Shown: positions 53,582-63,598, numbered from the stretch's first letter. The stretch is 64,000 bases of DNA from Bordetella genomosp. 9 (GCF_002261425.1 NZ_NEVJ01000002.1:496001-560000), one strand, 5' to 3'. The notes: generated by a model from the sequence alone, not told the origin. A program made the numbers and translations.

Positions 53582-56344
53582 ATGCACACGCCGCGTGCCA
53601 CCTCGTTATTCCAGACCGTCGAAGGCCAGCGCCTGGCGCAGGCGGAGTCCGTCCCGTGGCGGCGCTGGGGCCCCTATCTGAGCGAACGCCAGTGGGGCAC
53701 CGTGCGCGAGGACTACAGCGAGTACGGCACCGCCTGGGATTACTTTCCCCACGATCATGCCCGCAGCCGGGCCTACCGCTGGGGGGAGGACGGGCTGGCC
53801 GGGTTCGGCGATGACCGGCTGCGCTGGTGCCTGGGCCTGGCGCTCTGGAACGGCCGCGATCCCATCATCAAGGAACGCCTGTTCGGCTTGACGAATGCCG
53901 AAGGCAACCATGGCGAGGACGTCAAGGAACTCTATTTCTACCTGGACGCCACGCCCACGCACTCGTACATGCGCATGATGTACCGCTATCCCATGTCGGC
54001 CTTTCCCTATGCCGATCTGGTGGCCGAAAACGCGCGGCGCGGTACCGACCAGCCGGAGTACGAAATCCTGGATACCGGCGTGTTCGACGATCAACGGTAT
54101 TTCGACGTGACGGTCGAATACGCCAAGCATACGCATGACGATATCGTCATGCGCATCACCATCGAGAATCCCAGCGCCGAGCCTGCCACGCTGCATGTGT
54201 TGCCGCAATTGTGGGCGCGCAACACCTGGTCCTGGGACGGGGTATCGCCCAAGCCGTCCCTGCAGCGGATCAAGGACGGCGCCAGCGGCTGGGAAGTGCT
54301 GGCGCGCCATGCCGCGTACGAACCCATGGTGGCGACGGCGGCCGCGCCGGGCCCGGTGGACTGGCTGTTCTGCGAAAACGAAACCAATGTCCGCAGGCTG
54401 TTCGGCAGCGACGGCCCGGGTCCTTTCAAGGACGGCATCAACGACTACATCGTGCACGGCGCGAAGGATGCCGTGCGCGGCGACGGCGGCACCAAGGTTG
54501 CCGCGCATTGGGTCGCGCATCTGGCGCCCGGCGCGCGCAGCGCGATGGTGTTCCGCCTGCGGCCGCAGGCGCGGCATGACGGACAGGCGCTGGACATCGA
54601 CGCCCTGATCGCGCGGCGCCGGGCCGAGGCCGACGAGTTCTACGATTGCCTGCAGCAGGGAATCGCGGACGACGATGCCCGGCTGGTGCAGCGCCAGGCG
54701 CTGGCGGGCCTGCTCTGGTCCAAGCAGTACTACGAATTCGACGTCACGCGCTGGCTGGACGGCGACGCCGCGCAGCCCAAGCCGCCCGCGCGCCGCCGCC
54801 GCGGCCGCAACGCGGAGTGGCGGCACCTGTGCAATGGCGAGATCGTGTCCATGCCGGACAAGTGGGAATACCCCTGGTATGCGTCATGGGACCTGGCCTT
54901 CCAGGCCACGGCCCTGGCGCTGGTCGATCCGGTCTTCGCCAAGAACCAGCTGCTGCTGCTGGTCAAGGACCGCTACCAGCATCCCAACGGGCAGTTGCCC
55001 GCCTATGAATGGGCCTTCGGCGACGGCAATCCGCCGGTGCATGCCTGGGCCACCTGGCGCGTCTACGAACTCGATCGCGCCTGGCATGGCGAACCCGACC
55101 ACGCCTTCCTGGAACTGGTGTTCCACAAGCTGCTGCTTAACTTCGGCTGGTGGGTCAACCGGCGCGACGCGGACGGGCGCAACATCTTCCAGGGCGGCTT
55201 CCTGGGGCTCGACAATATCGGCATCTTCGACCGTTCGCAGCCGCTGCCCACGGGCGGCCACATCGACCAGGCGGACGGCACCGCCTGGATGGCCGCCTAT
55301 GCCCTGGACATGATGCGCATCGCGCTGGAACTGGCCACCGTCAACAAGACCTTCGTCGATATCGGCGTCAAGTTCTTCGAGCATTTCCTGTACATCGCCG
55401 AAGCGGTCAATAGCGGCGACGATTGCGAAACCGGCTTGTGGGACGAGCAGGACGAGTTCTTCTACGACGCGCTGCACCTGCCCGGGCAGGACAGCATGCC
55501 GATGCGCGTGCGCTCCATCGTCGGGCTGATCCCGCTGTTCGCCGTGCAGGTGCTTGAAGAAAACATGCACGGGCGCTTGCCCGGCTTCAAGGAACGCCTG
55601 CGCTGGTTCCTGCGGCATCGGCCGGACCTGGCGAAACTGGTGTCGCGGTGGACCGAGCCCGGCAAGGGAAATTCCGCGCTGCTGTCGCTGCTGCGCGGCC
55701 ACCGCGTGAAGGCGCTGCTGCGGCGCGCGCTGGACGAAAGCGAGTTTCTTTCCGACTACGGAGTACGCGGCCTTTCGCGGCATCATCGCGATACGCCCTA
55801 TGTGTTCACGCATAACGGGGAGAGTTTCTGCATCCGTTATCTGCCGGGGGAGTCGGATTCGCGCGTGTTCGGCGGCAATTCGAACTGGCGCGGGCCGATC
55901 TGGCTGCCGGTGAACTACCTGCTGATCGAGTCGCTGTACGAGTTCCAACGCTATTACGGCGACGACTTCCGCGTCGAGTATCCCACGGGCTCCGGCCGCA
56001 AGTATTCGCTGCGCGAGATCGCCGACCAGCTGTCCAGCCGCATCACGCGGCTGTTCCTGAAGAATGCCGACGGTGAACGGCCATCGATGATGGGCTATCC
56101 GCTATTGCAGGCGGATCCCGCGTCGCGTGACCTGGTGTTGTTCCACGAGTTCTTTCACGGGGACAACGGGCGCGGGCTGGGGGCGTCGCACCAGACCGGC
56201 TGGACCGCCCTGGTGGCCTTGTTGCTGCAACCGCGCCAGGCCGCCGTCAGCGGCATCCTGCCGGTGGTGGAAACCGCCGACGACGCCGCGCGGGCGGAAG
56301 CCGCCGCGGCGGTCGCGCGGGCCAGCGAACAGCCGGTGAAATAG
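53582..56344 (+). CDS. Glycoside hydrolase family 63-type glucosidase
   Basis: 920 aa with the bacterial GH63 layout: an N-terminal beta domain (RRWGPYLSERQWGTVREDYS, YFPHDHARSRAYRWGEDG) and an (alpha/alpha)6 catalytic domain with YASWDLAFQATALAL, QLPAYEWAFGDGNPP, and NWRGPIWLPVNYLL. Related enzymes are mannosylglycerate or glucosylglycerate hydrolases or alpha-glucosidases. No signal peptide. With the GDE gene it forms a carbohydrate pair; because trehalose synthesis is next door, turnover of a glucosyl compatible solute is a reasonable hypothesis. Confidence 0.85.
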   Translation: MHTPRATSLFQTVEGQRLAQAESVPWRRWGPYLSERQWGTVREDYSEYGTAWDYFPHDHARSRAYRWGEDGLAGFGDDRLRWCLGLALWNGRDPIIKERLFGLTNAEGNHGEDVKELYFYLDATPTHSYMRMMYRYPMSAFPYADLVAENARRGTDQPEYEILDTGVFDDQRYFDVTVEYAKHTHDDIVMRITIENPSAEPATLHVLPQLWARNTWSWDGVSPKPSLQRIKDGASGWEVLARHAAYEPMVATAAAPGPVDWLFCENETNVRRLFGSDGPGPFKDGINDYIVHGAKDAVRGDGGTKVAAHWVAHLAPGARSAMVFRLRPQARHDGQALDIDALIARRRAEADEFYDCLQQGIADDDARLVQRQALAGLLWSKQYYEFDVTRWLDGDAAQPKPPARRRRGRNAEWRHLCNGEIVSMPDKWEYPWYASWDLAFQATALALVDPVFAKNQLLLLVKDRYQHPNGQLPAYEWAFGDGNPPVHAWATWRVYELDRAWHGEPDHAFLELVFHKLLLNFGWWVNRRDADGRNIFQGGFLGLDNIGIFDRSQPLPTGGHIDQADGTAWMAAYALDMMRIALELATVNKTFVDIGVKFFEHFLYIAEAVNSGDDCETGLWDEQDEFFYDALHLPGQDSMPMRVRSIVGLIPLFAVQVLEENMHGRLPGFKERLRWFLRHRPDLAKLVSRWTEPGKGNSALLSLLRGHRVKALLRRALDESEFLSDYGVRGLSRHHRDTPYVFTHNGESFCIRYLPGESDSRVFGGNSNWRGPIWLPVNYLLIESLYEFQRYYGDDFRVEYPTGSGRKYSLREIADQLSSRITRLFLKNADGERPSMMGYPLLQADPASRDLVLFHEFFHGDNGRGLGASHQTGWTALVALLLQPRQAAVSGILPVVETADDAARAEAAAAVARASEQPVK

Positions 56345-56354
56345 CGGCGTACGT

Positions 56355-56981
56355 TCAGTCCGCGGCGGGCGGCAGCAGGTCCCGCGCATCCAGCAGATCG
56401 TGGACCTGCGCCAGGCGCAGCTCGGGATCCGGCGTCAACAGCAGGTCCTGCTTGGTGCGGGCGGGCAGGGGCAGGATCTCGCCCCAGCGGTCGGCCACCC
56501 AGCCGCACTCATCCAGACGGAAAGGTGGGGCGATGGGCATCAGGGCGGCCGGCGTGCCGCGGCGCTGCAGATCGGCGATCAGCGTGCCCAGCGCGTTCGC
56601 GCAAGCCTGTAGTTCGCGCGGGATGGCGCGCGGCGGGTCGTCCGCCAGGATCTCGATTTCCCCGCTCCACAAGCCGAAGCGGCCTTGTTCCGCGGACAGC
56701 AGCCGGAAGCGGCTGGTGCCGGTGCAGACGATCTGCAGCAGGCCCGGCATCGGCGCCGACGATTCGACGATGCGCGCCAGCGTGCCGGCGGCCGCCAGCA
56801 CTTCCTTGCCGTCCGGGGTGCGGACTTCCCGTCCTTCCAGCAGCGGGACGACGCCGAAGCCGCCGCCGTCTTCGATGCACTTGCCTATCATGTCCAGGTA
56901 ACGAACCTCGAACACGCGCAGGTGCATGACCCCGTCGGGGAACAAGGCATTGCCCAAGGGAAATAAAGGAATGGCGGCCAT
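56355..56981 (-). CDS. Lon N-terminal-domain (LON substrate-binding) protein
   Basis: 208 aa consisting of a PUA-like Lon-N domain without AAA or protease part: [21 protein letters not shown] at the start and [10 protein letters not shown] thereafter. It may recognise unfolded proteins or act as a Lon-related adaptor; the function of free Lon-N proteins is unknown. Convergent with the GH63 gene, divergent from the transporter gene. Confidence 0.85.
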   Translation of the reverse strand: MAAIPLFPLGNALFPDGVMHLRVFEVRYLDMIGKCIEDGGGFGVVPLLEGREVRTPDGKEVLAAAGTLARIVESSAPMPGLLQIVCTGTSRFRLLSAEQGRFGLWSGEIEILADDPPRAIPRELQACANALGTLIADLQRRGTPAALMPIAPPFRLDECGWVADRWGEILPLPARTKQDLLLTPDPELRLAQVHDLLDARDLLPPAAD

Positions 56982-57060
56982 GCGGCATGATGGCACAATT
57001 GGCCCTTGCCCGTTACTCCCCGCGCCCGCCCTGGCCGCCGCTCCGCATCGCCCCATACGG

Positions 57061-58791
57061 ATGATCCCGCTTCTAACGTTCTTGCCGGCGCGTCCTGCTC
57101 GCCTTGTCCCCGTGTCGCGCCTGCCCCAGATGTTGGCGCTGCCGCTGTTGCTGTTGCTGCTGTCGATGATGCCCGGTCCTGGCTGCGCGGCCGCGCAGCA
57201 GCCCCAGGCCACGCCGGCGGACGGCCCGGCGACAACGCCGGGGACAACGGCGACGGTTCCGGTGACTGTTCCGGCCCCTGGTGGCGCGGAGCCGGCGCGC
57301 AACCTGCGCGTCGGTTCCAAGCGCTTCACGGAGTCGTACATTCTTGCGGAGCTGCTCGCGCAGCAGGTGGCGCGGCGCACCGGCCAGGCGCCCGCCGTGT
57401 CGCAGGGTCTGGGCAATACCGCCATCGTCTACCAGGCCTTGCAGAGCGGCAGCATCGGGCTCTACCCGGAATATACGGGGACCATCGCGATGGAAATCCT
57501 CAAGAGCGACAAACCCATGTCGCTGGACGAGATCCGCACCCGCCTGGCGCCGCTGGGGCTCGGCGTCGATATCCCCTTCGGCTTCAACGACGGCTATGCG
57601 CTGGCGATGCGCGCGGCGGATGCCGACAGGCTGGGGATACGTTCCCTGAGCGACCTGGCGCGCCATCCGGACCAGCGGCTGGGCCTGTCGCAGGAATTCA
57701 TCGGCCGCGTCGACGGCTGGCGCGGCCTGGCGCAGCGCTACGGCCTGCGCCAGTCGCCCACCGGGCTGGACCATGGCCTGGCGTATGACGCGATCCAGAA
57801 GAAGCAGGTCGACGTCATCGATATCTACACCACGGACGCCAAGATCGACGCGCTGGGATTGCGTGTGCTGGACGACGACCTGAAGTACTTCCCGCGCTAT
57901 GACGCGGTGGTGCTGTATCGGCTGGACGTGCCGCGGCGCTACCCGCAGGCCTGGGCGGCGATGCGGGAGCTGGCCGGGACCATCGACGAACACGCGATGA
58001 TCGCCATGAACGCACGCGCCGAACTCGGGGGCGTTCCCTTCGACGTCATCGCGCGCGATCGCCTGGCGGCGGGCGCGGGGAGTGGGGCGCAAAACGGGGC
58101 GCAAAACGGGGCGCAGGACGGGGCAAGCAATGGGCTGGAGAACGAGACTTACGGGTTCTGGCGCAAGCTGATGGGGCCCGACCTGGGCCGGCTGGCGGCG
58201 CAGCATCTGGTGCTGGTGCTGCTGTCGGTGGCGATCGCCGTGCTGGTCGCCGTGCCGGCCGGCGTCTACGTCTACCCCCGCTATCGCCTGCGTGCCCTGG
58301 TACTGGGCATGACGGGGCTGCTGCAGACGATACCCTCGCTGGCCATGCTGGCCATCCTGATCACGGTGACGGGCCGCATCGGTTCGGTGCCGGCGCTGGC
58401 CGCGTTGACGCTCTATGCCTTGCTGCCGGTCATGCGCAATACGGTCGCAGGGCTGGACGAGGTCTCTTCGGGCATGCGGTTGGCGGCGACGGCGCTGGGC
58501 ATGACGCCGCGGCAGCGCATCATGCTGATCGAGCTGCCGCTGGCGCGGCCCACCATCCTGGCCGGGGTGCGCACGGCGACGTCGATCTCGATCGGGACGG
58601 CGACGATCGCGGCCTTCATCGGCGCGGGCGGTTTCGGGGAGCGCATCGTCACCGGACTGGCGTTGAACGATGGCCAACTGCTGCTGGCGGGCGCCTTGCC
58701 CGCCGCGGCGATGGCGCTGGCCAGCGAACTGGCCTTCGAACTGGCGGACCGCCGCCTGCGCCGGCAGACCGGCCGCTACGTCAGGGCCTGA
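57061..58791 (+). CDS. Fused substrate-binding/permease subunit of osmoprotectant (OpuB/OpuC-like) ABC transporter
   Basis: 576 aa. Signal/hydrophobic region (MLALPLLLLLLSMM), then an OpuAC-like binding domain (RVGSKRFTESYILAELLAQ, TAIVYQALQSGSIGLYPEYTG, DVIDIYTTDAKI), a linker of 12-bp repeats (GAQN units), then a permease with ABC motif (EVSSGMRLAATALGMTPRQRI; GAGGFGERIVTGLALND). The fused order is common for glycine betaine/choline importers. But no ATPase gene follows: the next gene is a convergent Bug receptor, so the ATP-binding subunit must be encoded elsewhere. Confidence 0.9.
   Translation: MIPLLTFLPARPARLVPVSRLPQMLALPLLLLLLSMMPGPGCAAAQQPQATPADGPATTPGTTATVPVTVPAPGGAEPARNLRVGSKRFTESYILAELLAQQVARRTGQAPAVSQGLGNTAIVYQALQSGSIGLYPEYTGTIAMEILKSDKPMSLDEIRTRLAPLGLGVDIPFGFNDGYALAMRAADADRLGIRSLSDLARHPDQRLGLSQEFIGRVDGWRGLAQRYGLRQSPTGLDHGLAYDAIQKKQVDVIDIYTTDAKIDALGLRVLDDDLKYFPRYDAVVLYRLDVPRRYPQAWAAMRELAGTIDEHAMIAMNARAELGGVPFDVIARDRLAAGAGSGAQNGAQNGAQDGASNGLENETYGFWRKLMGPDLGRLAAQHLVLVLLSVAIAVLVAVPAGVYVYPRYRLRALVLGMTGLLQTIPSLAMLAILITVTGRIGSVPALAALTLYALLPVMRNTVAGLDEVSSGMRLAATALGMTPRQRIMLIELPLARPTILAGVRTATSISIGTATIAAFIGAGGFGERIVTGLALNDGQLLLAGALPAAAMALASELAFELADRRLRRQTGRYVRA
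58084..58143 (+). repeat. In-frame 12-bp tandem repeat in the fused ABC subunit
   Basis: Five 12-bp units, the first two identical (GGGGCGCAAAAC), the others diverged, encode GAQN GAQN GAQD GASN GLEN. It is the flexible linker between binding and permease domains and could vary in number without frameshift. Confidence 0.85.
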
Positions 58792-58823
58792 GTGAACGAG
58801 GCGTGCGCGGCGGGAGCGCCGCC

Positions 58824-58891
58824 GCACCTGGCCGGCCGCACCTCGCCGGCCGCACCTGGCCGGCCGCACCTCGCCGGCCGCACCTGGCCGG
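58824..58891. repeat. 14-bp GC tandem repeat, about 4.9 copies
   Basis: GCACCTGGCCGGCC and GCACCTCGCCGGCC alternate strictly over five units, filling most of the spacer between the convergent ABC subunit and Bug receptor genes. Same unit and length (68 bp) as at 6155-6222, with A for G at the third base. Confidence 0.9.
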
Positions 58892-58897
58892 CAGCTT

Positions 58898-59869
58898 CTA
58901 TTCCGCCTTCGCGCCCATCTGCTTGACCAGGGCGCTCCACTTCGCCTGTTCGGCGCGCGTGAACTCGCCAAAGGCCTGGGCGCTGCCGCCCACCGGATCG
59001 GCGCCTTCCGCCGTCATCTTGTCCTTCAGCCCGGGCAGGGCGGCGTTGACGGCCTTGTTGAGGACCGCGACGACGGCCGGCGGCGTACCCTTGGGCGCGA
59101 ACATGCCGAACCAGGAACCGGCCTCGAAACCCGGGAAACCGTTCTCGGCGATGGTCGGCACGTCCGGCATGGACGCCGACCTGCGGATGCTGCTGACCGC
59201 GATCGGCCGCAGCTTGCCCGCCTTGATCTGGCCGATCACCGAGGGGATGGTGGCGAACATGAACTGCACGCGCCCGCTCAGCAGATCGTTCAAGGCGTCG
59301 GCGCCCTTGTAGGGGATGTGCGTGGCCTGCACGCCTATCTTCTGCATGAGCATGTAGCTGGCCAGGTGCGAAGACGTACCGATGCCCGTGGAGCTGTAGT
59401 TCAGCTTGCCGGAATGCTGCTTGGCATAGGCGATGAATTCGGCGACATTATGCACCGGCGCGTCGGGCGGCACGACCAGCACGTTGGGCACGTCGGCGAA
59501 CTGCACGACGGGTATGAGATCGGTCAAGGGATCGTAATCCAGCTTGTTCAGACTGGAGTTCACGGCGATCGGGCCCACCGAGGCGGCCAGCAGCGTGTAG
59601 CCGTCCGGCGCCGCGCGCGCCACGTACTCGCTGCCGATGTTGCCGCCCGCGCCCGGCCGGCTTTCGACGATGAAGGTCTGCTTGAGCGATTCGCTGATCT
59701 TGTTGCCGATGGCGCGCGTCAGGATATCGGTGGTGCCCCCCGCGGTGAACGGCACCACGATCTTGACGGGCTTGTCGGGATAATCGGCATGGGCGGCCGG
59801 CGCCGCGACGGTCGCGGCGGCCGCGACGATGGAAGCCGCGAATGCGCGAGCCAGGGTCTTCGTGGGCAT
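58898..59869 (-). CDS. Bug/TctC-family periplasmic solute receptor
   Basis: 323 aa. Signal peptide PTKTLARAFAASIVAAAAT with cleavage near AHA-DYPD, then YPDKPVKIVVPFTAGGTTD and ARAAPDGYTLLAAS. AGGAGGAG ribosome site; an upstream extension of the open frame is not coding. No neighbour hints at the ligand. Confidence 0.93.
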   Translation of the reverse strand: MPTKTLARAFAASIVAAAATVAAPAAHADYPDKPVKIVVPFTAGGTTDILTRAIGNKISESLKQTFIVESRPGAGGNIGSEYVARAAPDGYTLLAASVGPIAVNSSLNKLDYDPLTDLIPVVQFADVPNVLVVPPDAPVHNVAEFIAYAKQHSGKLNYSSTGIGTSSHLASYMLMQKIGVQATHIPYKGADALNDLLSGRVQFMFATIPSVIGQIKAGKLRPIAVSSIRRSASMPDVPTIAENGFPGFEAGSWFGMFAPKGTPPAVVAVLNKAVNAALPGLKDKMTAEGADPVGGSAQAFGEFTRAEQAKWSALVKQMGAKAE

Positions 59870-60112
59870 GGTGCTCCTCCTTATATGTTTTTGCGGAATC
59901 GCCGGGCGCCAGGCCGCCGGCGACCTCCGCATCTTCGCACAGCGGACCGCGGCGGCGCGCCGCGCCGCCCGGCGCGTCCATTTTTCCTGGAATATTGTGA
60001 GAATGTCCGGCCGCTGTCGGAACCCGCCGCGACTACTGCTAAAGTTGAGCACCGGCTTTGCTCCCTATGCCTCTTTTCGCGGCCATGCCTGTGCCGCGCA
60101 TACCAGCCCCGG

Positions 60113-60706
60113 ATGGAATCAGTGGATACGAACCAAGACGCCCACCTCGTGGAAAAGCCCCTGAAGCAGGAATCCCTGTTCGAAGGCAGTTTCCTGCGCG
60201 CGCGCCGCGATACGGTGCTCCTGCCCAATGGCCACAGCTCGACGCGCGAATACATCGTGCATCCCGGCGCCGTCGTGGTGGTGCCCATGCTGGATGACGG
60301 ACGCGTGTTGACGGTGCGCCAGTACCGTTATCCGGTCGGCCGCGTCATGATCGAGTTCCCCGCCGGCAAACTGGACCCGGGCGAAGATCCGCTGGAATGC
60401 GGCCGGCGCGAACTGCTGGAAGAAACCGGCTACAGCGGCGGCGTCTGGTCGGCCGCCGGCGCCATGCATGTCGCGATCGCCTATTCCACCGAAATCATCC
60501 ACATCTTTTTCGCGCGCGGCTTGCGTGCCGGACAGGCGCAGACGGATGCCGACGAATTCGTCGACATCCACCCGATGACGGTGGAGGACTTGTTCGCCGC
60601 CTGCCGCAACGGCGAGATCACCGATTCCAAGACGCTCACCTGCGCGCTCTGGCTGCAGAACGTGCTGAGCGGCGCATGGGAGCTGGAATGGAAACACGAG
60701 AGCTGA
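60113..60706 (+). CDS. Nudix hydrolase, ADP-ribose pyrophosphatase type
   Basis: 197 aa. The Nudix box G-x5-E-x7-REUxEExGU is complete (GKLDPGEDPLECG then RRELLEETGYSG). The N-terminal LRARRDTVLLPNG and the C-terminal layout are those of NudF-like enzymes that cleave ADP-ribose or sugar nucleotides. Its stop lies 19 nt inside the DUF1810 gene, so the two are translationally linked. Confidence 0.92.
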   Translation: MESVDTNQDAHLVEKPLKQESLFEGSFLRARRDTVLLPNGHSSTREYIVHPGAVVVVPMLDDGRVLTVRQYRYPVGRVMIEFPAGKLDPGEDPLECGRRELLEETGYSGGVWSAAGAMHVAIAYSTEIIHIFFARGLRAGQAQTDADEFVDIHPMTVEDLFAACRNGEITDSKTLTCALWLQNVLSGAWELEWKHES

Positions 60707-61122
60707 ACGACGCCTACGGCCTGGAGCGATTCGTCCTGGCGCAGGACCCCGTGTTCGATACCGTGTGCCAGGAGCTCGCGCAGGGGCGCAAGCGCAGCCA
60801 TTGGATCTGGTTCGTGTTTCCCCAGATCCGCGGGCTGGGCCGCAGCGAAATGGCGCAGCGCTACGGCATATCCTGCCTGGACGAGGCGCGCGCCTATGTG
60901 CGCCATCCCGTGCTGGGGCAGCGGCTGAAGCATGCCTGCGAATTGGTGGCGCGCGCCCCCGAGGGCTCGGCGGCCGAGATCTTCGGTCCGCTGGACGCCG
61001 TGAAGTTCCGGTCTTCGCTGACGCTGTTCACCTGGGCCGCGCCGGAAGAAGAAATCTTCCGCCAGTGCCTGGATCGATTTTTCCGCGGCCAGGCCGATCC
61101 TCTGACGCTGTCCCGCCTCTGA
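60688..61122 (+). CDS. DUF1810 (calpastatin-annotated) protein
   Basis: 144 aa. Conserved blocks RFVLAQDPVFDTV, SHWIWFVFPQIRGLGRS and ARAYVRHPVLGQRL are diagnostic for DUF1810. The fold is helical and the function unknown; the calpastatin label in databases is not meaningful. Some relatives are fused to or neighbours of macrodomain/ADP-ribose proteins, and this gene overlaps an ADP-ribose pyrophosphatase-type gene by 19 nt, in line with a role in ADP-ribose metabolism. Confidence 0.88.
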   Translation: METRELNDAYGLERFVLAQDPVFDTVCQELAQGRKRSHWIWFVFPQIRGLGRSEMAQRYGISCLDEARAYVRHPVLGQRLKHACELVARAPEGSAAEIFGPLDAVKFRSSLTLFTWAAPEEEIFRQCLDRFFRGQADPLTLSRL

Positions 61123-61247
61123 TCGCCGCGCTCCGCGGGGCGCCCATGTGGCACACTTGCCCGGCTTAGCCCACGCGCGTTCCGGCTACCCGCCGCGCGC
61201 GCGTTCGAATCGACGATCCACCAATTGACAATAAACATCAGAGACAC

Positions 61248-63587
61248 ATGCGCATGAAACAGCTCCGTTTGAAGCTCCGTCTGACGCTTCCCTTGCTGAT
61301 CGCGCTGGCGGGCGCCCCGGCATTCGGCCAAACGGGCACGCACCCGACGAACAATCCGCCTTCGATGATGCGCGAACAGGCCGCTCGCGAAGCGTTCATC
61401 GACAAGCTGATGAGCCGCATGACGGTGGATGAGAAAATCGGCCAGCTGCGCCTGGTCAGCCTGCCGGCCGGGTCCAATCCGGACAAGCCGAAGTTCATGG
61501 ACGACATCCGCGCGGGCCGGGCGGGCGCGGTCTTCAATACCGTGACCCCCAAGGACATCCGCGTGCTGCAGGACGCGGCCATGCAAAGCCGGCTGAAGAT
61601 CCCGCTGTTCTTCGCCTACGACGTGATCCACGGCCAGCGCACGATATTCCCGATCGGCCTGGGCCTGGCGTCCAGCTGGAACCTGGACGCCATCCGCCAG
61701 ACCGGCCGGATCTCCGCCATCGAGGCCAGCGCCGACGGCCTGGACGTGACCTGGTCGCCCATGGTCGACATTTCGCGCGATCCGCGCTGGGGCCGCAACT
61801 CCGAAGGCTTCGGCGAGGACACTTACCTGACGTCGCGGATAGGCGCGGAGCTGGTCAAGGCCTACCAGGGCGACGACCCCGCCGCGCGCGACAGCATCCT
61901 GGCGATGGTCAAGCATTTTGCCGCCTACGGCGCGGTGGAAGGCGGCCGCGACTACAACACCGTCGACATGAGCCCGCAGCGCCTGTTCCAGGACTACCTG
62001 CCGCCCTACAAGGCGGCGCTGGACGCCGGCGCGGCCGGCGTGATGATCGCGCTGAACTCGCTGAACGGCGTGCCGGCCACGGGCGACAAATGGCTGCTGC
62101 AGGACGTGCTGCGCAAGCAGTGGGGCTTCAAGGGCATCACCGTCAGCGATCACGGCGCGATCATGGAGATGATCAAGCACGGCGTGGCGGCCGATGGCCG
62201 CGACGCCGCCCGTCTGGCGATCACCGCGGGCGCCGACATGAGCATGAGCGACACCATGTACGGCGACAACCTCAAGCCCCTGCTGGACAGCGGCCGCGTC
62301 AGCATGGCCGACCTGGACCGTGCGACCCGCGACGTGCTGCGCGTCAAATACGACCTGGGGCTGTTCCAGGACCCGTATCGCCGTATCGGCCGGCCGGAAA
62401 ACGATCCGCCCGACGTCAACGCCGAAAGCCGGCTGCACCGCGACGCCGCGCGCCAGGTGGCGCGCGAAAGCCTGGTGCTGCTCAAGAACCAGGGCGGCGT
62501 GCTGCCGCTGCGCAAGCAGGGCACCATCGCCGTGGTCGGCCCGTTGGCGAAAAGCCAGCGCGACATGATGGGCAACTGGTCGGCCGCCGGCCGCGCCGAC
62601 CAGACCGTGTCCGCCTATCAGGGTATCGCCAACGCCGTCGGCGGCCAGGCCAGGCTGCTGTACGCCAAGGGCGCCAACGTCATCGACGATCCGGAAATCG
62701 TCAAGTATCTGAACCTGTACGAGCAGGACGTGGACGTCGACCCGCGCACGCCCGCGCAACTGATCGACGAGGCCGTGGCGGCCGCCCGGCAGGCCGACGT
62801 GGTGGTCGCGGTGGTCGGCGAATCGCAAGGCATGGCGCATGAAGCGTCCAGCCGCAGCGATATCGTCATTCCCGACAGCCAGGCGCGCCTGCTGCGCGCC
62901 CTGAAGGCCACGGGCAAGCCGCTGGTGATCGTCCTGATGAACGGACGCCCGCTGGCGCTGGGCTGGGAGAACGACAATGCCGACGCCATGCTCGAAACCT
63001 GGTTCGCCGGCACCGAAGGCGGCAACGCCGTCGCCGACGTCCTGTTCGGCGACTACAACCCGTCGGGCAAGCTGCCGATGACGTTTCCGCGCTCCGTGGG
63101 CCAGATCCCGATCTACTACAGCCATTTGAATACCGGCCGTCCCTTCGATCCCGCGCATCCCGACAAATACACGTCGCGCTATTTCGATGCGCCGAACGGA
63201 CCGCTGTTTCCCTTCGGCTACGGCCTGAGCTACACCCGCTTCGAGCTGTCGCCGGTGACGCTGTCCAGCGCGGAAATGCCGCGAAACGGCACGGTGCAGG
63301 CCAGCGTGACGGTGACCAACACCGGCCAGCGCGACGGCGCGACCGTGGTGCAGCTGTATCTCCAGGATCCGGTTGCGTCCATCAGCCGGCCGGTGAAGGA
63401 GCTCAAGCATTTCGAGAAAGTCATGCTGAAGGCGGGCGAATCGCGCAAGGTGTCGTTCACGATCGACGAGGACGACCTGAGCTTCTACAACGCGCAATTG
63501 CACTACGGGGCCGAGCCCGGCGCGTTCAACGTCTACGTGGGGTTGGATTCGGAGGACGTCAAGCAGGCCGGCTTCACGCTGCGGTGA
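61248..63587 (+). CDS. bglX: Periplasmic beta-glucosidase BglX-type (GH3)
   Basis: 779 aa. Signal peptide (KLRLTLPLLIALAGAPAFG-Q). Domains: GH3 N-terminal barrel (DEKIGQLRLVS, FFAYDVIHGQRTIFP, VKHFAAYGAVEGGRDY), nucleophile Asp in ITVSDHGAIMEM, GH3 C-terminal sandwich (RESLVLLKNQGGVLPL), and a fibronectin-III-like end (PFGYGLSYTRFE, NTGQRDGATVVQLYLQDP). Hydrolyses beta-glucosides in the periplasm. Single-gene unit, convergent with folE. Confidence 0.93.
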   Translation: MRMKQLRLKLRLTLPLLIALAGAPAFGQTGTHPTNNPPSMMREQAAREAFIDKLMSRMTVDEKIGQLRLVSLPAGSNPDKPKFMDDIRAGRAGAVFNTVTPKDIRVLQDAAMQSRLKIPLFFAYDVIHGQRTIFPIGLGLASSWNLDAIRQTGRISAIEASADGLDVTWSPMVDISRDPRWGRNSEGFGEDTYLTSRIGAELVKAYQGDDPAARDSILAMVKHFAAYGAVEGGRDYNTVDMSPQRLFQDYLPPYKAALDAGAAGVMIALNSLNGVPATGDKWLLQDVLRKQWGFKGITVSDHGAIMEMIKHGVAADGRDAARLAITAGADMSMSDTMYGDNLKPLLDSGRVSMADLDRATRDVLRVKYDLGLFQDPYRRIGRPENDPPDVNAESRLHRDAARQVARESLVLLKNQGGVLPLRKQGTIAVVGPLAKSQRDMMGNWSAAGRADQTVSAYQGIANAVGGQARLLYAKGANVIDDPEIVKYLNLYEQDVDVDPRTPAQLIDEAVAAARQADVVVAVVGESQGMAHEASSRSDIVIPDSQARLLRALKATGKPLVIVLMNGRPLALGWENDNADAMLETWFAGTEGGNAVADVLFGDYNPSGKLPMTFPRSVGQIPIYYSHLNTGRPFDPAHPDKYTSRYFDAPNGPLFPFGYGLSYTRFELSPVTLSSAEMPRNGTVQASVTVTNTGQRDGATVVQLYLQDPVASISRPVKELKHFEKVMLKAGESRKVSFTIDEDDLSFYNAQLHYGAEPGAFNVYVGLDSEDVKQAGFTLR

Positions 63588-63598
63588 ACGGCCGGCGG

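Noticed and set aside
60894..63503. An 869-codon minus-strand frame across bglX
   Set aside because: Antisense shadow of a clear GH3 gene with signal peptide and catalytic motifs.
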